Translations under genes and position numbers: made by a program
Assembly (NCBI GenBank): GCA_963773195.1
Contig: CAVZAE010000017.1
Coordinates: forward strand, 1-64,000
Origin: CAIWHR01 sp963773195
Lineage (GTDB): Bacteria; Pseudomonadota; Gammaproteobacteria; Burkholderiales; Casimicrobiaceae
DNA length: 64,000 nucleotides
Direction: 5' to 3'
Notes under the pieces: generated by a model
Told to the model about the DNA's origin: nothing
The model's database searches: none
Seen by the model: the letters and a program-made list of their open reading frames with translations, nothing else
Part shown: positions 11,182-20,297 of the stretch, in pieces
Numbering within the stretch: position 1 is the first letter of the stretch
How the letters are laid out: each line of letters starts with the position of its first letter

Positions 11182-12036
11182 TCACGCCTTCACGGCGCCG
11201 GCGGTCAGGCCCGACACCATGTAGCGCTTGAACGTGTAATAGATCGCCGCCGGCGGCAGCGCGTAGAGCAGACCGGTGGTCATGAGCAGCTCCCACGGCG
11301 AATCGTCCGCCGACAGGAAGTGGCCGAGCGCAACGGCGAGCGTGATATCGCGGTCGTTCGACAGCAGCAGGAACGCGTAGAGATACTCGTTCCACGCGAG
11401 CAGCAGCGCGTACGTGCCCACGGCGACCAACGCCGGCGCCATCAACGGCAAGTAGACGAGCCGGAACAGCTGCATCGGCGACGCACCATCGATCCGCGCC
11501 GCTTCGTCGAGCTCGTAGGGCAGCTTGTCCGAGCTCTGCTTCAGCACCCAGATCGCGTACGGCGACGCGATCGTGACCATCGCCAGGATCAGCGCCCACT
11601 GGTGATTGAGCAGGCCGTAGACGCCCATCGCCTTGTACATCGGCACGGCGAGGAACGCCGCCGGAATGAAGTAGGTGAAGAGCGCGAGGTTCATCACCGT
11701 GCGTCCACCGCGGACCTTGATCCGGCTGATCGCGAACGCCGCAGCCGTCGCCACGACCAGTGTCAAGAGGCCGACGGTGACCGCGATGAGGAGCGAGTTC
11801 CAGAGCTGCAGCCAGAAGTGGTTGAGGAAGTAGTTGTCCTGGTTGAAGACGATCGCGAAGTTGCGCAGCGTCGGATGATCCGGCCACAGATTCCCGTTGA
11901 ACGCTTCGTCCTTGCTCGAGATCGCGAACAGCACGATGTGGTAGATGGGAAGCAGCGTCCAGATCAGCACTGGAATGCCGATCAGCAGGAGCTTCGCCTC
12001 GGCCGTCGCCTTGTGCAGGAAGGAGCCGCGTCTCAT
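11182..12036 (-). CDS. ABC sugar transporter permease (MalG type)
   Basis: A 284-residue inner-membrane permease of the CUT1 carbohydrate family, with six membrane segments and the EAA loop ELDEAARIDGASPMQLFRLVYLPLM that contacts the ATPase. The start at 12036 overlaps the stop of the upstream permease by 4 bp (ATGA), which indicates translational coupling. A longer open frame in the same phase continues upstream but runs opposite to real coding of the other permease and is discarded. Confidence 0.93.
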   Translation of the reverse strand: MRRGSFLHKATAEAKLLLIGIPVLIWTLLPIYHIVLFAISSKDEAFNGNLWPDHPTLRNFAIVFNQDNYFLNHFWLQLWNSLLIAVTVGLLTLVVATAAAFAISRIKVRGGRTVMNLALFTYFIPAAFLAVPMYKAMGVYGLLNHQWALILAMVTIASPYAIWVLKQSSDKLPYELDEAARIDGASPMQLFRLVYLPLMAPALVAVGTYALLLAWNEYLYAFLLLSNDRDITLAVALGHFLSADDSPWELLMTTGLLYALPPAAIYYTFKRYMVSGLTAGAVKA

Positions 12037-12911
12037 CGCGACAAGCGCTTCATCATGAAGTAGACGAGCGGCAGCACGAGCGGCATCGCACAAACGATCG
12101 TGGCCATCGCGAGCCCGACCTGGTCCAGCCTGAGGTAGCGGATGCCGAGCGTCGCCAGGATGTGTGTCAGGTCCGCCGGGCCGCCGCCGGTCAGCAGGTA
12201 GACGCTGTTGAAGTCCCCGAGCGTCCAGATCATCGACAGGATGAGCGAGGTCACGTAGAGCGTGCGCATCGCCGGCCACGTCACGAAGCGGAATTTCTGC
12301 CAGCGCGTGGCCCCGTCGACGCTCGCCGCTTCATAGAGCTCCGCAGGTATCGCGAGCCGTCCCGCCATCAGGATCAACGTCCAGAACGGGAGCGATTTCC
12401 AGATGTGCGTAAGCATCGCCATCGACAGCGCGAGCCACCGGTCGTTGAGCCAGTTGGGGCCGTCGAGCCCGGTGAGCTTGAAGATCACCTGGTTGATCAC
12501 GCCCCATTCCGGATTCAGCATGAAGCGAATCGACAGGATCGTCGGGATCGACGGCACGGCCCACGGCAGGATGAACACCAGCGAGAGCCACTTGATCCAA
12601 GGTCGCGCGGTCACGAAGAACCCGGACAGCGCGAGCGCCATGAGCATCTTCAGGTTGATCGCGACGATGAGGAAGATCGCCGTGTTGACGACCGAGGTGC
12701 CGAACACCGGATCGTCGAACAGGTCGACGTAGCTCTCCGGATGCCGCGCAAGCCACAGCCCGTAGCACACCGGGTACAGCACGAAGACGAGGAAGACAAC
12801 GGCGTACGGCGCCAGAAGAGCAAGGCCCCATCGCTCCCACGTGGACAAGCGCTTCTTCGGCGCACCGGTCGGCGTGACCGGCTCCGCTTTCGGCAGCGCG
12901 ATTGTGGACAT
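12033..12911 (-). CDS. ABC sugar transporter permease (MalF type)
   Basis: A 292-residue inner-membrane permease. A proline-rich cytoplasmic start (TPTGAPKKRLSTWERWG) is followed by six membrane segments and the EAA motif ELYEAASVDGATRWQKFRFVTWPAM. It pairs with the MalG-type permease that overlaps its end. It lies 50 bp downstream of the solute-binding gene in the order binding protein, MalF type, MalG type, ATPase. Confidence 0.93.
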   Translation of the reverse strand: MSTIALPKAEPVTPTGAPKKRLSTWERWGLALLAPYAVVFLVFVLYPVCYGLWLARHPESYVDLFDDPVFGTSVVNTAIFLIVAINLKMLMALALSGFFVTARPWIKWLSLVFILPWAVPSIPTILSIRFMLNPEWGVINQVIFKLTGLDGPNWLNDRWLALSMAMLTHIWKSLPFWTLILMAGRLAIPAELYEAASVDGATRWQKFRFVTWPAMRTLYVTSLILSMIWTLGDFNSVYLLTGGGPADLTHILATLGIRYLRLDQVGLAMATIVCAMPLVLPLVYFMMKRLSR

Positions 12912-12961
12912 GGCGCGGAAGCGGCGAGACGGGAAAGGCCCCGCCCCGCGTCAGGCGCCTC

Positions 12962-14341
12962 TCAGCCCGCGACCTGCTTGATGCGCGCGATCATCTCGTC
13001 GACCGCTTTCTCCACCGACCACTTTTCGCTGACCACGCGGTTCATGGCCTTGGCCCAGATGTTCTCGTTGTTGAGAACCGTGAACTTGTAGTTCTTCGTG
13101 AACTCGAACGGCGTCGTGCCAGCGGCGAACTGCTTCTGCACCGACGTGCGGTGCGGGTCCGCGAGCCAGAACGACAGCCGCGCGGCGCCGGACTTGGTCA
13201 CCGGGTACCAGCGGCCGAGCGAGCCCTCGACGTACGGCGTCAGGTTCTCGTCCTGCAGCAGGAACGCGACGAACTCCTTCGCCCGCTTCTTGTTCTTCGA
13301 GCCCTCGAAGATGACGCCGGTCTTGACCGCGGCGCGGTAGACCATCGGCGAGCCGTCCGGCTTCTTCGGGAAGCCCGACGTCGCGATCAGCTCGTAGTAG
13401 TTCTTCTTCGCCTGCTCGCGCTCCTCGGGCTTCAACGTCTGGTTGTTCATGTCGTCGAACCACTTGGCCGCGATCGAGATCGTCGCGTTGTGTGTGAGCA
13501 CCGTGGTCTTGTTGTGGAACGCGACGTTGTTGTCCGGGTCCTTCCACGACGTCGACGACGGCGGCGTGCAGCCCTTCTGGTACGGCGTCACGTAGTCGCG
13601 CAGCGCGTTGATGAGGCCGGCCTTGACCTTCGGGTCGTCGACCAGGAGCTTGCCGTTGTCGTCGACGAGCTTCACGTTGTACGCGTCCATGAACGTCAGG
13701 AACGAGTAGTACGAGTCGCTCGAGTCGACGCCCATCGGGAAGCCGGTGGCAAAGCCGCGCTTGCCGGTCTTCTTGCGGTAATCGGGCTGCACCTTGTCGC
13801 ACCAGAACGACCAGTACTCCTTCCACGTCTGCGGGATGTCGGATTCCTTGTAGCCCGCATCCGCCAGCATGTCCTTCCAGTACTCGATGTGCATCGTCTG
13901 CTGCTTCAACGGGAACGCGTAGTACGCCTTCTTCTTCGTCTTGTCGTTCCAGAGGTACGTCGTCTCGACCGTATTCGGCAGGAACTGGCCCTTGATGGGC
14001 GTGATGACGTCGCTGATGTCCTCGAGCTTGCCTTCGAACGCCCACTTCGCGGTGACCTGGAAGTCGAACACGTCGATGTAGGCGACATCGGGCGGATTGC
14101 CGGCGTCGAGCGCAGCGACGACCTTCGGGATGCCATCCTGCACCGCGTACTGCGAGAGCTCGACCTTGACGCCCGACTTGGCCTCGTACTTCTTGATCGC
14201 TTCGTAGAGCGCGTCGTCCTCGGATTTATAGAAGCCCTTCACCCACCAGACCGTGAGCTTCTCCTGCGCGAGCGCCTGGCCCGACAGCAGCAGCGCGGAC
14301 GCCGCGAAGAGCGCGACGGCGAGCCTCGAAAGCACTTTCAT
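12962..14341 (-). CDS. ABC transporter extracellular sugar-binding protein
   Basis: A 459-residue periplasmic binding protein (family 1). The signal peptide MKVLSRLAVALFAASALLLS ends near SGQALAQ. The mature part begins EKLTVWWVKGFYKSEDDAL and contains the family elements DVAYIDVFDFQ and VAFLLQDENLTPYVEG. It captures the carbohydrate for the downstream permeases. A strong ribosome site (GGAGGGGGATCC) precedes the ATG. A promoter-like pair of boxes with an overlapping palindrome lies 55-83 bp upstream, so the ABC genes may have their own promoter. Confidence 0.93.
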   Translation of the reverse strand: MKVLSRLAVALFAASALLLSGQALAQEKLTVWWVKGFYKSEDDALYEAIKKYEAKSGVKVELSQYAVQDGIPKVVAALDAGNPPDVAYIDVFDFQVTAKWAFEGKLEDISDVITPIKGQFLPNTVETTYLWNDKTKKKAYYAFPLKQQTMHIEYWKDMLADAGYKESDIPQTWKEYWSFWCDKVQPDYRKKTGKRGFATGFPMGVDSSDSYYSFLTFMDAYNVKLVDDNGKLLVDDPKVKAGLINALRDYVTPYQKGCTPPSSTSWKDPDNNVAFHNKTTVLTHNATISIAAKWFDDMNNQTLKPEEREQAKKNYYELIATSGFPKKPDGSPMVYRAAVKTGVIFEGSKNKKRAKEFVAFLLQDENLTPYVEGSLGRWYPVTKSGAARLSFWLADPHRTSVQKQFAAGTTPFEFTKNYKFTVLNNENIWAKAMNRVVSEKWSVEKAVDEMIARIKQVAG

Positions 14342-14388
14342 GGATCCCCCTCCAAAAAAAACGCGTCCGTCGATGTGTTTTGCGAACT

Positions 14389-14424
14389 ATCGGGCAGGGT
14401 ACGGTCTGCCCGATGGAGTGTCAA
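14389..14424 (-). promoter_or_regulatory. Putative promoter with overlapping palindromic operator upstream of the ABC operon
   Basis: On the minus strand TTGACA (14424-14419) is followed after exactly 17 bases by TACCCT (14401-14396). A perfect palindrome with 9-bp arms, ATCGGGCAG (14389-14397) and CTGCCCGAT (14406-14414), covers the spacer and the -10 box. A factor bound there would block RNA polymerase. The site lies directly downstream of the uxaA-like stop (14436). No T run follows the palindrome directly, so an operator is preferred over a terminator. Confidence 0.6.
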
Positions 14425-14435
14425 CAGAGCGCGCG

Positions 14436-15959
14436 CTACATCACGGCGCCCAGGTACCATGGCACGAACTCGTTCTGGCCATAGCCGTGGCGCTCACTCT
14501 TCGATGCGCGCCCCGAGGCCGTATCGAGCACCAGCTTGAACAGCCGTTCGCCCATCTCGTCCACCGTCGCCGTACCGTCGGCGATCTCGCCGCAGTTCAG
14601 GTCGATATCCTCTTCCTGCTTGATCCAGAGTGGCGTATTGGTCGAGAGCTTGAGGGATGGCGCCGGCGCGCAGCCGTACGCCGACCCGCGGCCGGTGGTG
14701 AACACGATCATGTTCGCACCGCCCGCGACCTGCCCGGTAGCTGATACCGGGTCGTAGCCGGGCGTGTCCATGAAGACGAAGCCCTTCGCGTCGACGGGCT
14801 CAGCGTATTCGTAGACACCCACCAGATTCGTCGTGCCTCCTTTGGCGACTGCGCCCAACGATTTCTCGAGGATCGTCGTGAGGCCGCCGGCCTTGTTCCC
14901 CGGCGACGGATTGTTGTTCATCTCGCCGCGCTCGCGCGCCGTGTAGTCCTCCCACCACTTGATCCGCGCGACGAGTTTCTCGCCGACCGCGCGGGTCGCG
15001 GCACGCCGCGTCAGCAGGTGCTCCGCGCCGTAGATCTCGGGCGTCTCCGAGAGGATTGCCGTGCCGCCGTGGCGCACCAGCAGGTCGACCGCCGCACCGA
15101 GCGCCGGATTCGCGGTGATGCCGGAGTAGCCGTCGGAGCCGCCGCACTGGAGACCGATCGTGATGTGCGACGCGGGCACGGGTCGGCGCTCGACGGCGTT
15201 GGCCGCCGGCAGCATTTCCTCGATCATCGCGATGCCGCGCGCGATCGACTTGGCCGTGCCCCCCGTGTCCTGAATGCTGTAGGTGCGCAGCAGCGGTCCT
15301 TCCGTCAGCTGCTCGGCGCCGAGCAGCGCGCTGATCTGGTTCGCCTCGCAGCCGAGCCCGACGATCAGGACGCCGCCGAAGTTTGGATGCCGCGCGTAGC
15401 CGCCGAGCGTCCGGCGCAAGAGCGTCATGCCTTCGCCCCGCGTGTCCATCCCGCAGCCCGAGCCATGAGTCAGGGCGACCACGCCGTCGACATTCGGATA
15501 AGCGGCCAGCCGCTCGCGCGTGAAATGATCGGCGATGCCGTGAGCCACCGTCGCCGAACAGTTCACTGTCGACAGGATGCCCAGGTAGTTGCGCGTCGCC
15601 ACGCGGCCGTCCTGGCGGACGATGCCCTGAAAAGTTGCCGGCGGCACGACACGGTCGACGGGCTTCACGTCGGCACCGAACGCGTAGTCTCGGTCGAAGC
15701 TTCCCATCTGCAGATTGTGCAGATGCACGTGCTCGCCGGCGGCGATGTCGCGCGAAGCGAAGCCGATGATCTGGTTGTAACGGCGGACGGGCGCGCCTGA
15801 ACGGATCGCACGCGTCGCGAGCTTGTGTCCCGGCGGTATCAGTCCGCTGACGGTCACGCCCTCGTCGGCGATGAGAGTGCCGCCGACGAGCTGCGAACGC
15901 GCGATGACCACGTCATCGTCGGGGTGAAGCCTGATCGTGAATGAGGTAGGCGTCAGCAT
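14436..15959 (-). CDS. UxaA family dehydratase (altronate/galactarate dehydratase-like)
   Basis: A 507-residue enzyme with an N-terminal SAF-type domain (about 1-95) joined to the large UxaA/GarD catalytic domain. Family motifs include GRVATRNYLGILSTVNCSAT, GVVALTHGSGCGMDTRGEG, GLGCEANQI, LQCGGSDGYSGITANPALG, FMDTPGYDPVSATGQVAGGA and FTTGRGSAYGC. Family members are iron-dependent dehydratases of aldonic or aldaric acids that give 2-keto-3-deoxy products. The ATG at 15959 has AAGGAG 5-6 bases upstream. The gene follows the enolase-superfamily dehydratase on the same strand. The substrate is not clear; altronate is only the best known case. Confidence 0.88.
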   Translation of the reverse strand: MLTPTSFTIRLHPDDDVVIARSQLVGGTLIADEGVTVSGLIPPGHKLATRAIRSGAPVRRYNQIIGFASRDIAAGEHVHLHNLQMGSFDRDYAFGADVKPVDRVVPPATFQGIVRQDGRVATRNYLGILSTVNCSATVAHGIADHFTRERLAAYPNVDGVVALTHGSGCGMDTRGEGMTLLRRTLGGYARHPNFGGVLIVGLGCEANQISALLGAEQLTEGPLLRTYSIQDTGGTAKSIARGIAMIEEMLPAANAVERRPVPASHITIGLQCGGSDGYSGITANPALGAAVDLLVRHGGTAILSETPEIYGAEHLLTRRAATRAVGEKLVARIKWWEDYTARERGEMNNNPSPGNKAGGLTTILEKSLGAVAKGGTTNLVGVYEYAEPVDAKGFVFMDTPGYDPVSATGQVAGGANMIVFTTGRGSAYGCAPAPSLKLSTNTPLWIKQEEDIDLNCGEIADGTATVDEMGERLFKLVLDTASGRASKSERHGYGQNEFVPWYLGAVM

Positions 15960-15972
15960 GTCGACTCCTTGG

Positions 15973-17080
15973 TCACACCGGGACGCGGGCACGCGCGACA
16001 GCGCGGCGTTCGATGGCGGGCCAGTCCCACTCGATGCCCAGCCCGGGCGCCGACGGCGCGATCGCGTGGCCGTCGTCGATCGCGAGGCGCGACGACGTGA
16101 GCTCGTCGAGCTGTGGAATGTACTCCACCCACGCCGCGTTCGTCACGGCAGCCGTGAGCGAGACGTGCAGCTCCATCAGGAAATGCGGGACAGATCGGCG
16201 CGTTGAAAGTCTCCGCGACATGCGCCGTCTTGAGCCATGGCGTGATGCCGCCGATGCGCGCGACGTCGGCCTGGACGATCGAGCAGGCCCCGCGCTCGAG
16301 GTATTCCCGGAAATGCGCAGGGTGGTAGAGCGACTCCCCTACGGCAATCGGAATCGACGTGTGGGCGGCGAGCTCGGCATGGCCCCCGAGATCCTCGGCC
16401 GGCAGCGGCTCCTCGAGCCAGGCGAGGCCGAACGGCTCAAATGCGCGCGCCCGGCGGATCGCCTCCGCGATTGAGAAGCACTGATTCGCGTCGACCATGA
16501 TCTCGAAGCTGTCGCCGACCGCCTCGCGCACGGCCGCGAGACGCGAAACATCTTCGGACACGTGCGGCCGGCCGACCTTGATCTTTGCGCCGCGGAAGCC
16601 TTCCGCCTTTGCCGCAACGGTCTGCTCGACAAGCTCGCGCGGCGACAGGTGCAGCCAGCCGCCCTCCGTCGTGTAGACCGGCACCTTCGGTTGCGCTCCG
16701 CCCGCGGCCTTCCACAGCGGCAGTCCCATGCGGCGGCAGCGCAGGTCCCACAGCGCCGTGTCGATCGCCGCGAGCGCGAGGCTCGTGATTGCGCCGACAG
16801 CCGTCGCATGGGTGTGAAAGAAGAGGGCCTTCCAGATCGACTCGATGCAGTCGGGATCGCGACCGATCAGCTGCGGCGCCAGATGATCGCGCAGGAGCGC
16901 GACCACCGACGAGCCACCGGTGCCGATCGTGTAGGTGTAGCCGATGCCGGCCGCGCCGTCGTCGCACGTGATGCGCACGATCGGCGTCTCCTGCGTCACG
17001 AACGCCTGGATCGCGTCGGTGCGCCGGACCTTCGGCGGCAGGTCGACCTGCAGGATCTCGACGGTGCGGATCGCGGCCAC
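15973..17080 (-). CDS. Mandelate racemase-type acid-sugar dehydratase (enolase superfamily), one frameshift
   Basis: A 369-residue enolase-superfamily protein once a single-base shift near 16195 is repaired; without repair it reads through in a wrong phase to 15953. The N-terminal capping domain spans about 1-125. The barrel carries the K-x-K motif GAKIKVGRP, the metal ligands in IMVDANQCFSIAEA, WLEEPLPAED and VGESLYHP, and, after the shift, the general-base histidine region CPHFLMELHVSL. The likely role is dehydration or racemisation of a sugar acid. It lies between dctM and the UxaA-type gene in one operon. The shift sits inside the catalytic C-terminus, so a real mutation would kill the enzyme. 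Confidence 0.8.
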
Positions 17081-17086
17081 CGCGGG

Positions 17087-18454
17087 CTACCCGTACATGA
17101 GCCGCGGCAGCCACAGCGAGATCTGCGGGATGTAGGTGATCAACACCAGCGAGATCAGGAGTGGCACGAGCCACGGGACGATCGCCATCGTCGTCTTCTC
17201 GACCGACAGTCCCGAAACGCGCGCGAGCACGAACAGCACCATCCCCATCGGCGGATGCAGGAGGCCGATCATCAGGTTCAGCACCATCACGAGTCCGAAG
17301 TGCACCGGATCGATGCCGAGCTGCTGGATCACTGGCATCAGCACTGGCACCAGGATCAGGATGGCCGCCGTCGGCTCGAGGAAGCAGCCGACGAACAGCA
17401 TGAGCAGGTTCGCGAGCAGCAGGAACAGCCAGGGGCTGTGCGTGAAGCCGAGCACCCAAGCGGCCACCATGTCGGTGACGCGCGTCGCGGTCAGGAGCCA
17501 GCCGAAGATCGACGCCGCAGCGACGATGAACATGACCGTCGCCGTCGTCTCGATCGTGTCCATCGAAACCTTGACCAGCATCCGCCACGTGAGCGTCCGG
17601 TACCAGACGAGCCCGAGCACCAGCGCCCAGACGCAGGCGGCAATCGCGCCTTCGGTCGGCGTGAACACGCCTGTGGTCATGCCGCCGATCAGCAGCACCG
17701 GCGTCATGATCGGCATCACCGCGTCGAACTTCAACTTCCAGTCGGCGAGGAACAGCGCGACCAGGCCGATGCCCACCGCCGCGTTGAACGGCAGGCCGAG
17801 CGCGATCAGCCCCCAGATCGCGAGCGGCCAGCCGATGACGACGGCGAGCTCGACGAACGCCTTCGAGATCCGCCGCCATTCGAAGGCGATGTCGCCACCC
17901 CACTTGTACTTGTGCGCGTAGTACGCGACCGTGAGCATCATCAGGATCGCCATCACCAGGCCCGGGACGATGCCGGCCACGAACAACTGGCCGACCGACA
18001 CGCTCGCCATCATTCCGTAGATCACGAACGGCAGTGATGGCGGGATGATCGGGCCGAGCGTTGCCGAGGCCGCCGTGACGCCGACCGAGAAGCCCAGGTC
18101 GTAGCCCTTGTCCTTCATCGCCTTGATCTCGATCGTGCCCAGACCCGCTGCGTCCGCGATCGCCGTGCCCGACATGCCGGCGAAGATCACCGAGCCGATG
18201 ATGTTGACGTGGCCGAGGCCGCCCTTGAGCCAGCCGACGAGCGACAGCGCGAAGTCGTAGATGCGATTGGTGATGCCGGCGTTGTTCATCAGATTGCCGG
18301 CCATGATGAAGAACGGCACCGCGAGCAGCGGGAAGCTGTCGATGCCGCTGATCATCCGGTGGACGACGACGAACGGCGGCAGCTCGCCCGTCGCGAGGAT
18401 GTAGACGAGCGCCGAGCCGGCCATCGCGATGGCGACCGGAATGCCGGTCGCCAT
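17087..18454 (-). CDS. dctM: TRAP transporter large permease (DctM)
   Basis: A 455-residue polytopic membrane protein with the DctM pattern: IDSFPLLAVPFFIMAGNLMNNAGI, SVIFAGMSGTAIADAAGLG, ATLGPIIPPSLPFVIYG, TPTEGAIAACVWALVLG and LHPPMGMVLFVLARVSG. The real start is very probably the ATG at 18491, which overlaps the dctQ stop (ATGA); one extra G near 18483 breaks the link between that ATG and the family start LLGSFLAAMATGIPVAIAMAG. As read, translation would have to begin at the internal ATG at 18454, losing about 12 residues. It forms the sodium-driven organic-acid channel with DctQ, fed by DctP. Confidence 0.9.
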   Translation of the reverse strand: MATGIPVAIAMAGSALVYILATGELPPFVVVHRMISGIDSFPLLAVPFFIMAGNLMNNAGITNRIYDFALSLVGWLKGGLGHVNIIGSVIFAGMSGTAIADAAGLGTIEIKAMKDKGYDLGFSVGVTAASATLGPIIPPSLPFVIYGMMASVSVGQLFVAGIVPGLVMAILMMLTVAYYAHKYKWGGDIAFEWRRISKAFVELAVVIGWPLAIWGLIALGLPFNAAVGIGLVALFLADWKLKFDAVMPIMTPVLLIGGMTTGVFTPTEGAIAACVWALVLGLVWYRTLTWRMLVKVSMDTIETTATVMFIVAAASIFGWLLTATRVTDMVAAWVLGFTHSPWLFLLLANLLMLFVGCFLEPTAAILILVPVLMPVIQQLGIDPVHFGLVMVLNLMIGLLHPPMGMVLFVLARVSGLSVEKTTMAIVPWLVPLLISLVLITYIPQISLWLPRLMYG

Positions 18455-18487
18455 CGCGGCGAGGAACGAGCCGAGCAGCGTCCGAGG

Positions 18488-19114
18488 TCATACGGCGTCC
18501 TCGAGGGCGGATCTCGGGCCGCTCGAGCACGCTGTACCCGCGCCGCCAGTGCTCGATGGCCACCTGCACCGAGCGCATCGTGCAGAAGACGAAACCGACG
18601 CACGCAGACGCCGTAGACCAGGTTCATCGGCAGGTCGACGATCGTCATCTTGTAGTTGCCCATCTTCTGCATCATCTGCCACGTCAGCACGATCGCGTAG
18701 GCGAAGAACAGGATGCGCGCGATGTCGACCAGCGTCGACAGCACACGGCTCACGGGTGCGGGCAGGTAGCGGTACAGCAGGTCGACGTGGATATGGCGGT
18801 TCGTGCGCACCGACGCCGCGATTCCGATGAACACCGTGCAGATCAGCAGGTAGCGCGCGATCTCCTCGGTCCACGCCGCCGAGTCGTTGAGCGCGTACCG
18901 GGTGAAGAACTGATAGAAGATCGTCGATCGCGAGCACCCAGAAGAAGCCGAATGCGATCCACGCCTCGAACGGGTATTGCGAGAAGTCGATCGGCTCGTC
19001 GTGGACGTGGAAGTGCCCCGACGCGTCGAGCACGTGCTCGTCCTCCGGCGGGGGGGCCGCACTGCCGGGATAAACCGTGTCGGCGGGGTTGGGCGGGCGG
19101 CGCAGTTCACGCAT
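18488..19114 (-). pseudogene. dctQ: TRAP transporter small permease (DctQ), frame interrupted three times
   Basis: The composite encodes about 208 residues: a long polar start (MRELRRPPNPADTVYPGSA), then the DctQ membrane region WIAFGFFWVLAI / TIFYQFFTRYALNDSAAW, WTEEIARYLLICTVFIGIAASVR, HIHVDLLYRYLPAPVSRVLSTL and FFAYAIVLTWQMM, and a tail ending ALEDAV. Frame changes are near 18930 (one extra G in GATCGACGATC), 18605 and 18515. The ATG at 19114 follows an AGGAG-like site. DctQ joins DctM in the importer; the conserved W-T-E-E-I-A-R motif confirms the family. Confidence 0.8.
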
Positions 19115-19133
19115 TGACCACCCTCCTCCGTGT

Positions 19134-19281
19134 CGTTCCCGCGGAGGCGGGAACCCAGTGTCGTTGCGTATTCGCCACCAGCCGCTGGATGCCCGCCTGC
19201 GCGGGGATGACGTTTCCGGCGGAGCCGGAGACGCTGGATCCCCCCTGCGTGGGAATGACGTTTCCGGCCCCGCCGGAAACG
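19134..19281. repeat. REP/BIME-like stem-loop repeats between dctP and dctQ
   Basis: Three imperfect copies of a dyad of the type CTGGATNCCCGCNNNCGCGGGNATGACG lie at 19134-19158, 19185-19211 and 19234-19260. They are separated by CGTTTCCGG..CCGGAAACG stem-loops at 19210-19232 and 19259-19281, the last directly after the dctP stop. The same element occurs at 24285-24359. Such elements may stabilise upstream mRNA or attenuate downstream genes. Confidence 0.85.
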
Positions 19282-20262
19282 TCACTTGATCGCCTGGATC
19301 TTGTCCCAGTCCGCCTTGCTGTAGCCCATCGATTCCAGCGTGACGGTCTTCATGATCGCGTCCTGGAAGCTCTTCTTGTCGACCGCGTGGACGTTGATGC
19401 CCTTCTTCTTGAACTCGTCGGCCAGCTCCGCTTCGCGCTTCTTGATGTCGGCCGTCGCGTTCGCCGCCGCTTCGCGCGTCACGTCGAGGAACACCTTCTT
19501 GTCGGCGTCGGAGAGCTTGCTCCAGACGTGCGGCGCCACCTGCGTCGCGAGCGAGTCGACGATGTGCCCGGTCAGGATGATGTTCTTCTGCACCTCGTAG
19601 AACTTCTTCGCCTCGATCGTCGTCAGCGGGTTCTCCTGCGCGTCGACGGTCCCGTTCTGCAGCGCGAGGTAGACCTCGGCGAACGCGATCGGCGTCGGAT
19701 TGGCGCCGCAGGACTTCGGCAGCGCGAGGTACGCAGGCACGTCGGGCACGCGCATCTTGAGGCCCTTCATGCCGGCGCAGTCGTTGAAGTCGCTGTTCGA
19801 CGTCGACTGCCGGATGCCGTAGTACGTCATCGCGGTGATCTGGATGCCGGTCTTGTTTCGGTACTCGTCGGTCATCTCGGCGAACGCCGGGCTCTTCGAC
19901 CACGCGATCAGGTGGTCGCCGTCGCGGAACGTGTACGGGTAGTAGCCGACGCCGATGCGCGGCATCGTCCGCGCCGCGAACGACAGGCCCGAGATGATCA
20001 TGTCGACCGTGCCGAGCGTGAGACCCTGGTTGATGTCGGACTCCTTGCCCAGGCTCGACGCCGGGAACACGTCGATGTGATAGCGGCCGTTGGTGCGCTT
20101 CTCGATTTCCTGCGCCGCCCACACCGACCACTTGTGGAACGGCTCGCTCGTCTCGTAGACGTGTGCCCATTTGAGCTTTTGCTGGGCAGTCGCGGGCCCA
20201 CCGGCGACAAGCGCGGCAGCGGCAAGCACAGTGACGGCGACGAGTTTCGACAGCGAACGCAT
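19282..20262 (-). CDS. dctP: TRAP transporter substrate-binding protein (DctP)
   Basis: A 326-residue periplasmic binding protein. The signal peptide (MRSLSKLVAVTVLAAAALV) ends near GPATAQ; the mature part begins QKLKWAHVYETSEPFHKWSV. Family elements include FPASSLGKESDINQGLTLGTVDM, the arginine in MRVPDVPAYLALPKSCGANPT that usually binds the substrate carboxylate, and FAEVYLALQNGTVDAQENPL. A GGAGGAG ribosome site precedes the ATG. The ligand is probably a sugar acid, given the dehydrogenase and dehydratases in the same operon. Its frame is intact, unlike its neighbours on both sides. Confidence 0.92.
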   Translation of the reverse strand: MRSLSKLVAVTVLAAAALVAGGPATAQQKLKWAHVYETSEPFHKWSVWAAQEIEKRTNGRYHIDVFPASSLGKESDINQGLTLGTVDMIISGLSFAARTMPRIGVGYYPYTFRDGDHLIAWSKSPAFAEMTDEYRNKTGIQITAMTYYGIRQSTSNSDFNDCAGMKGLKMRVPDVPAYLALPKSCGANPTPIAFAEVYLALQNGTVDAQENPLTTIEAKKFYEVQKNIILTGHIVDSLATQVAPHVWSKLSDADKKVFLDVTREAAANATADIKKREAELADEFKKKGINVHAVDKKSFQDAIMKTVTLESMGYSKADWDKIQAIK

Positions 20263-20297
20263 GATTTCTCCTCCGGAATGAACGAACGCGAAGACGG

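Noticed and set aside
14389..14414. Dyad as a rho-independent terminator for uxaA
   Set aside because: The T run on the minus strand is about 30 bases further on and not adjacent to the stem; promoter boxes overlap the dyad exactly.
12902..14539. Long open frame on the plus strand across the solute-binding gene, and similar ones at 16562-18037, 42880-44580 and 15018-15800
   Set aside because: All lie antisense to intact, motif-bearing genes, are rich in Arg/Asp/Val/His from mirrored GC-rich codons, and show no domain motif.
19134..19281. Spaced dyads looked at as a small CRISPR array
   Set aside because: Units are imperfect, differ in length and have no constant spacer size; they match a dispersed REP-type element also found at 24285.
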